Shown here: positions 63,590 through 64,000 of the stretch, in pieces | How positions within the stretch are numbered: the first letter of the stretch is position 1 | Layout of the letters: each line of letters opens with the position of its first letter | Assembly: GCA_030248295.1 (NCBI GenBank) | Contig: JASANH010001508.1 | Coordinates: forward strand, 496,001 to 560,000 | Length of the DNA: 64,000 nt | Direction of reading: 5' to 3' | Origin: Mesodorylaimus sp. YZB2_4 | Taxonomy: Eukaryota; Nematoda; Enoplea; Dorylaimida; Dorylaimidae | Made by a program: the position numbers and the translations under genes | The notes under the pieces: model-generated | The model's input: only the letters and a program-made list of their open reading frames with translations | The model's database searches: none | Told to the model about the DNA's origin: nothing

Positions 63590-64000
63590 ACAGTTGGCAC
63601 ATCGGTGCCAGATGAGGCGCCCAGGGCCAGGTGTGCTAGGCTGGTGTCAGACTTACTAAAGGCTGATTCTTACTCTGAGAACGGGCTTACTAAATCGCCG
63701 CCCTCAGTCGGAACAGAATTGCGGCCTCCCGGTCAGGGTTACTGGCCCAAGCAACGCGGGACCAACGCCTTATCCAACTGAGCCACCGCGGCTCCTTCGA
63801 GCCGGTAGAGAATGAGGATCTGGCTCTCGAACACCAGCCGGGAAGGTTCCTCCCTTCTCCCCAAGTATATGCCCTCGCGTGGAGGCTCTCTTAGTTGAGA
63901 CACACACTCAGGGAATTGCTACCATGAGAGCTGGTCACCTCGCGGTCTCGCTTATCATACCATGACTGCTGGCCAGCCACAGGCAAAACGGGTTGGATCA
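63590..64000 (-). repeat. tRNA-derived SINE, family 2b, composite
   Basis: The minus strand has a tRNA-like head GCCGCGGTGGCTCAGTTGG and ATAAGGCG at about 63795-63765, followed by the family 2b body toward 63590. From about 63800 rightward is body sequence that matches the other part of the family (CTCTCGAACACCAGCC to GGCCAGCCACAGGCAAAACG). Order of the halves differs from 13249-13690, so it is either two copies or a rearranged one. It lies in the innexin intron after 63433. Confidence 0.7.

Overview
This is a eukaryotic genomic window and almost certainly nematode. Genes have short introns with GT..(T)TTCAG boundaries. It holds four serpentine receptors that look like the nematode-restricted SRT/SRX chemoreceptor groups, an innexin with the YYQWVPF hallmark, a tau-tubulin-kinase-like kinase and a divergent PP1-like phosphatase (both families are expanded in nematodes). 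It also carries Tc1/mariner, BEL/Pao and tRNA-derived SINE repeats. I cannot name the species or clade.

Layout. 1-2.5 kb: 3 exons of an ammonium transporter (minus, running off the left edge). 3.7-5.2 kb: a dead Tc1 element. 7.1-8.5 kb: TTBK-like kinase. 10-11 kb: weak hypothetical exons among SINEs. 13.9-17.5 kb: a 14-exon POT1 telomere-binding protein with an unusual N-terminal extension. 18.8-19.2 kb: a possible small single-pass membrane protein (minus). 21.6-22.8 kb: ribosomal protein S9 (uS4), enclosed by a long inverted repeat. 24.4-45.3 kb: a chemoreceptor neighbourhood with four receptor genes, several receptor relics, a segmental duplication (27.6-30.0 kb versus 40.9-45.3 kb), a broken thioesterase copy, a solo LTR and a degenerate BEL/Pao retrotransposon. 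46.4-47.6 kb: PP1-like phosphatase. 48.2-49.7 kb: a foldback-like element and a gypsy-like integrase relic. 49.7-50.7 kb: a decayed copy of the receptor-3 flank. 51.5-58.5 kb: three tandem intact acyl-protein-thioesterase-like (LYPLA) genes, all minus, six exons each in identical phases. 61.3-63.4 kb: the 5' part of an innexin with two candidate first exons. 63.6-64.0 kb: a SINE.

How things relate. The conserved single-copy genes (AMT, POT1, RPS9, innexin) are unrelated housekeeping or membrane functions. The dynamic part is the receptor/thioesterase region. A receptor (+) facing a thioesterase (-) seems to have been an ancestral block that was duplicated. One block keeps an intact receptor (31.1 kb) and a dead thioesterase (33.2 kb). 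The other keeps a dead receptor (49.7 kb) and live thioesterases (51.5-58.5 kb). Exon fragments of receptors have been moved on their own several times. No wholly new multi-gene system is evident; the most interesting items are the POT1 extension, the relocated receptor exon, the innexin alternative first exons and the unit-repeat foldback element.
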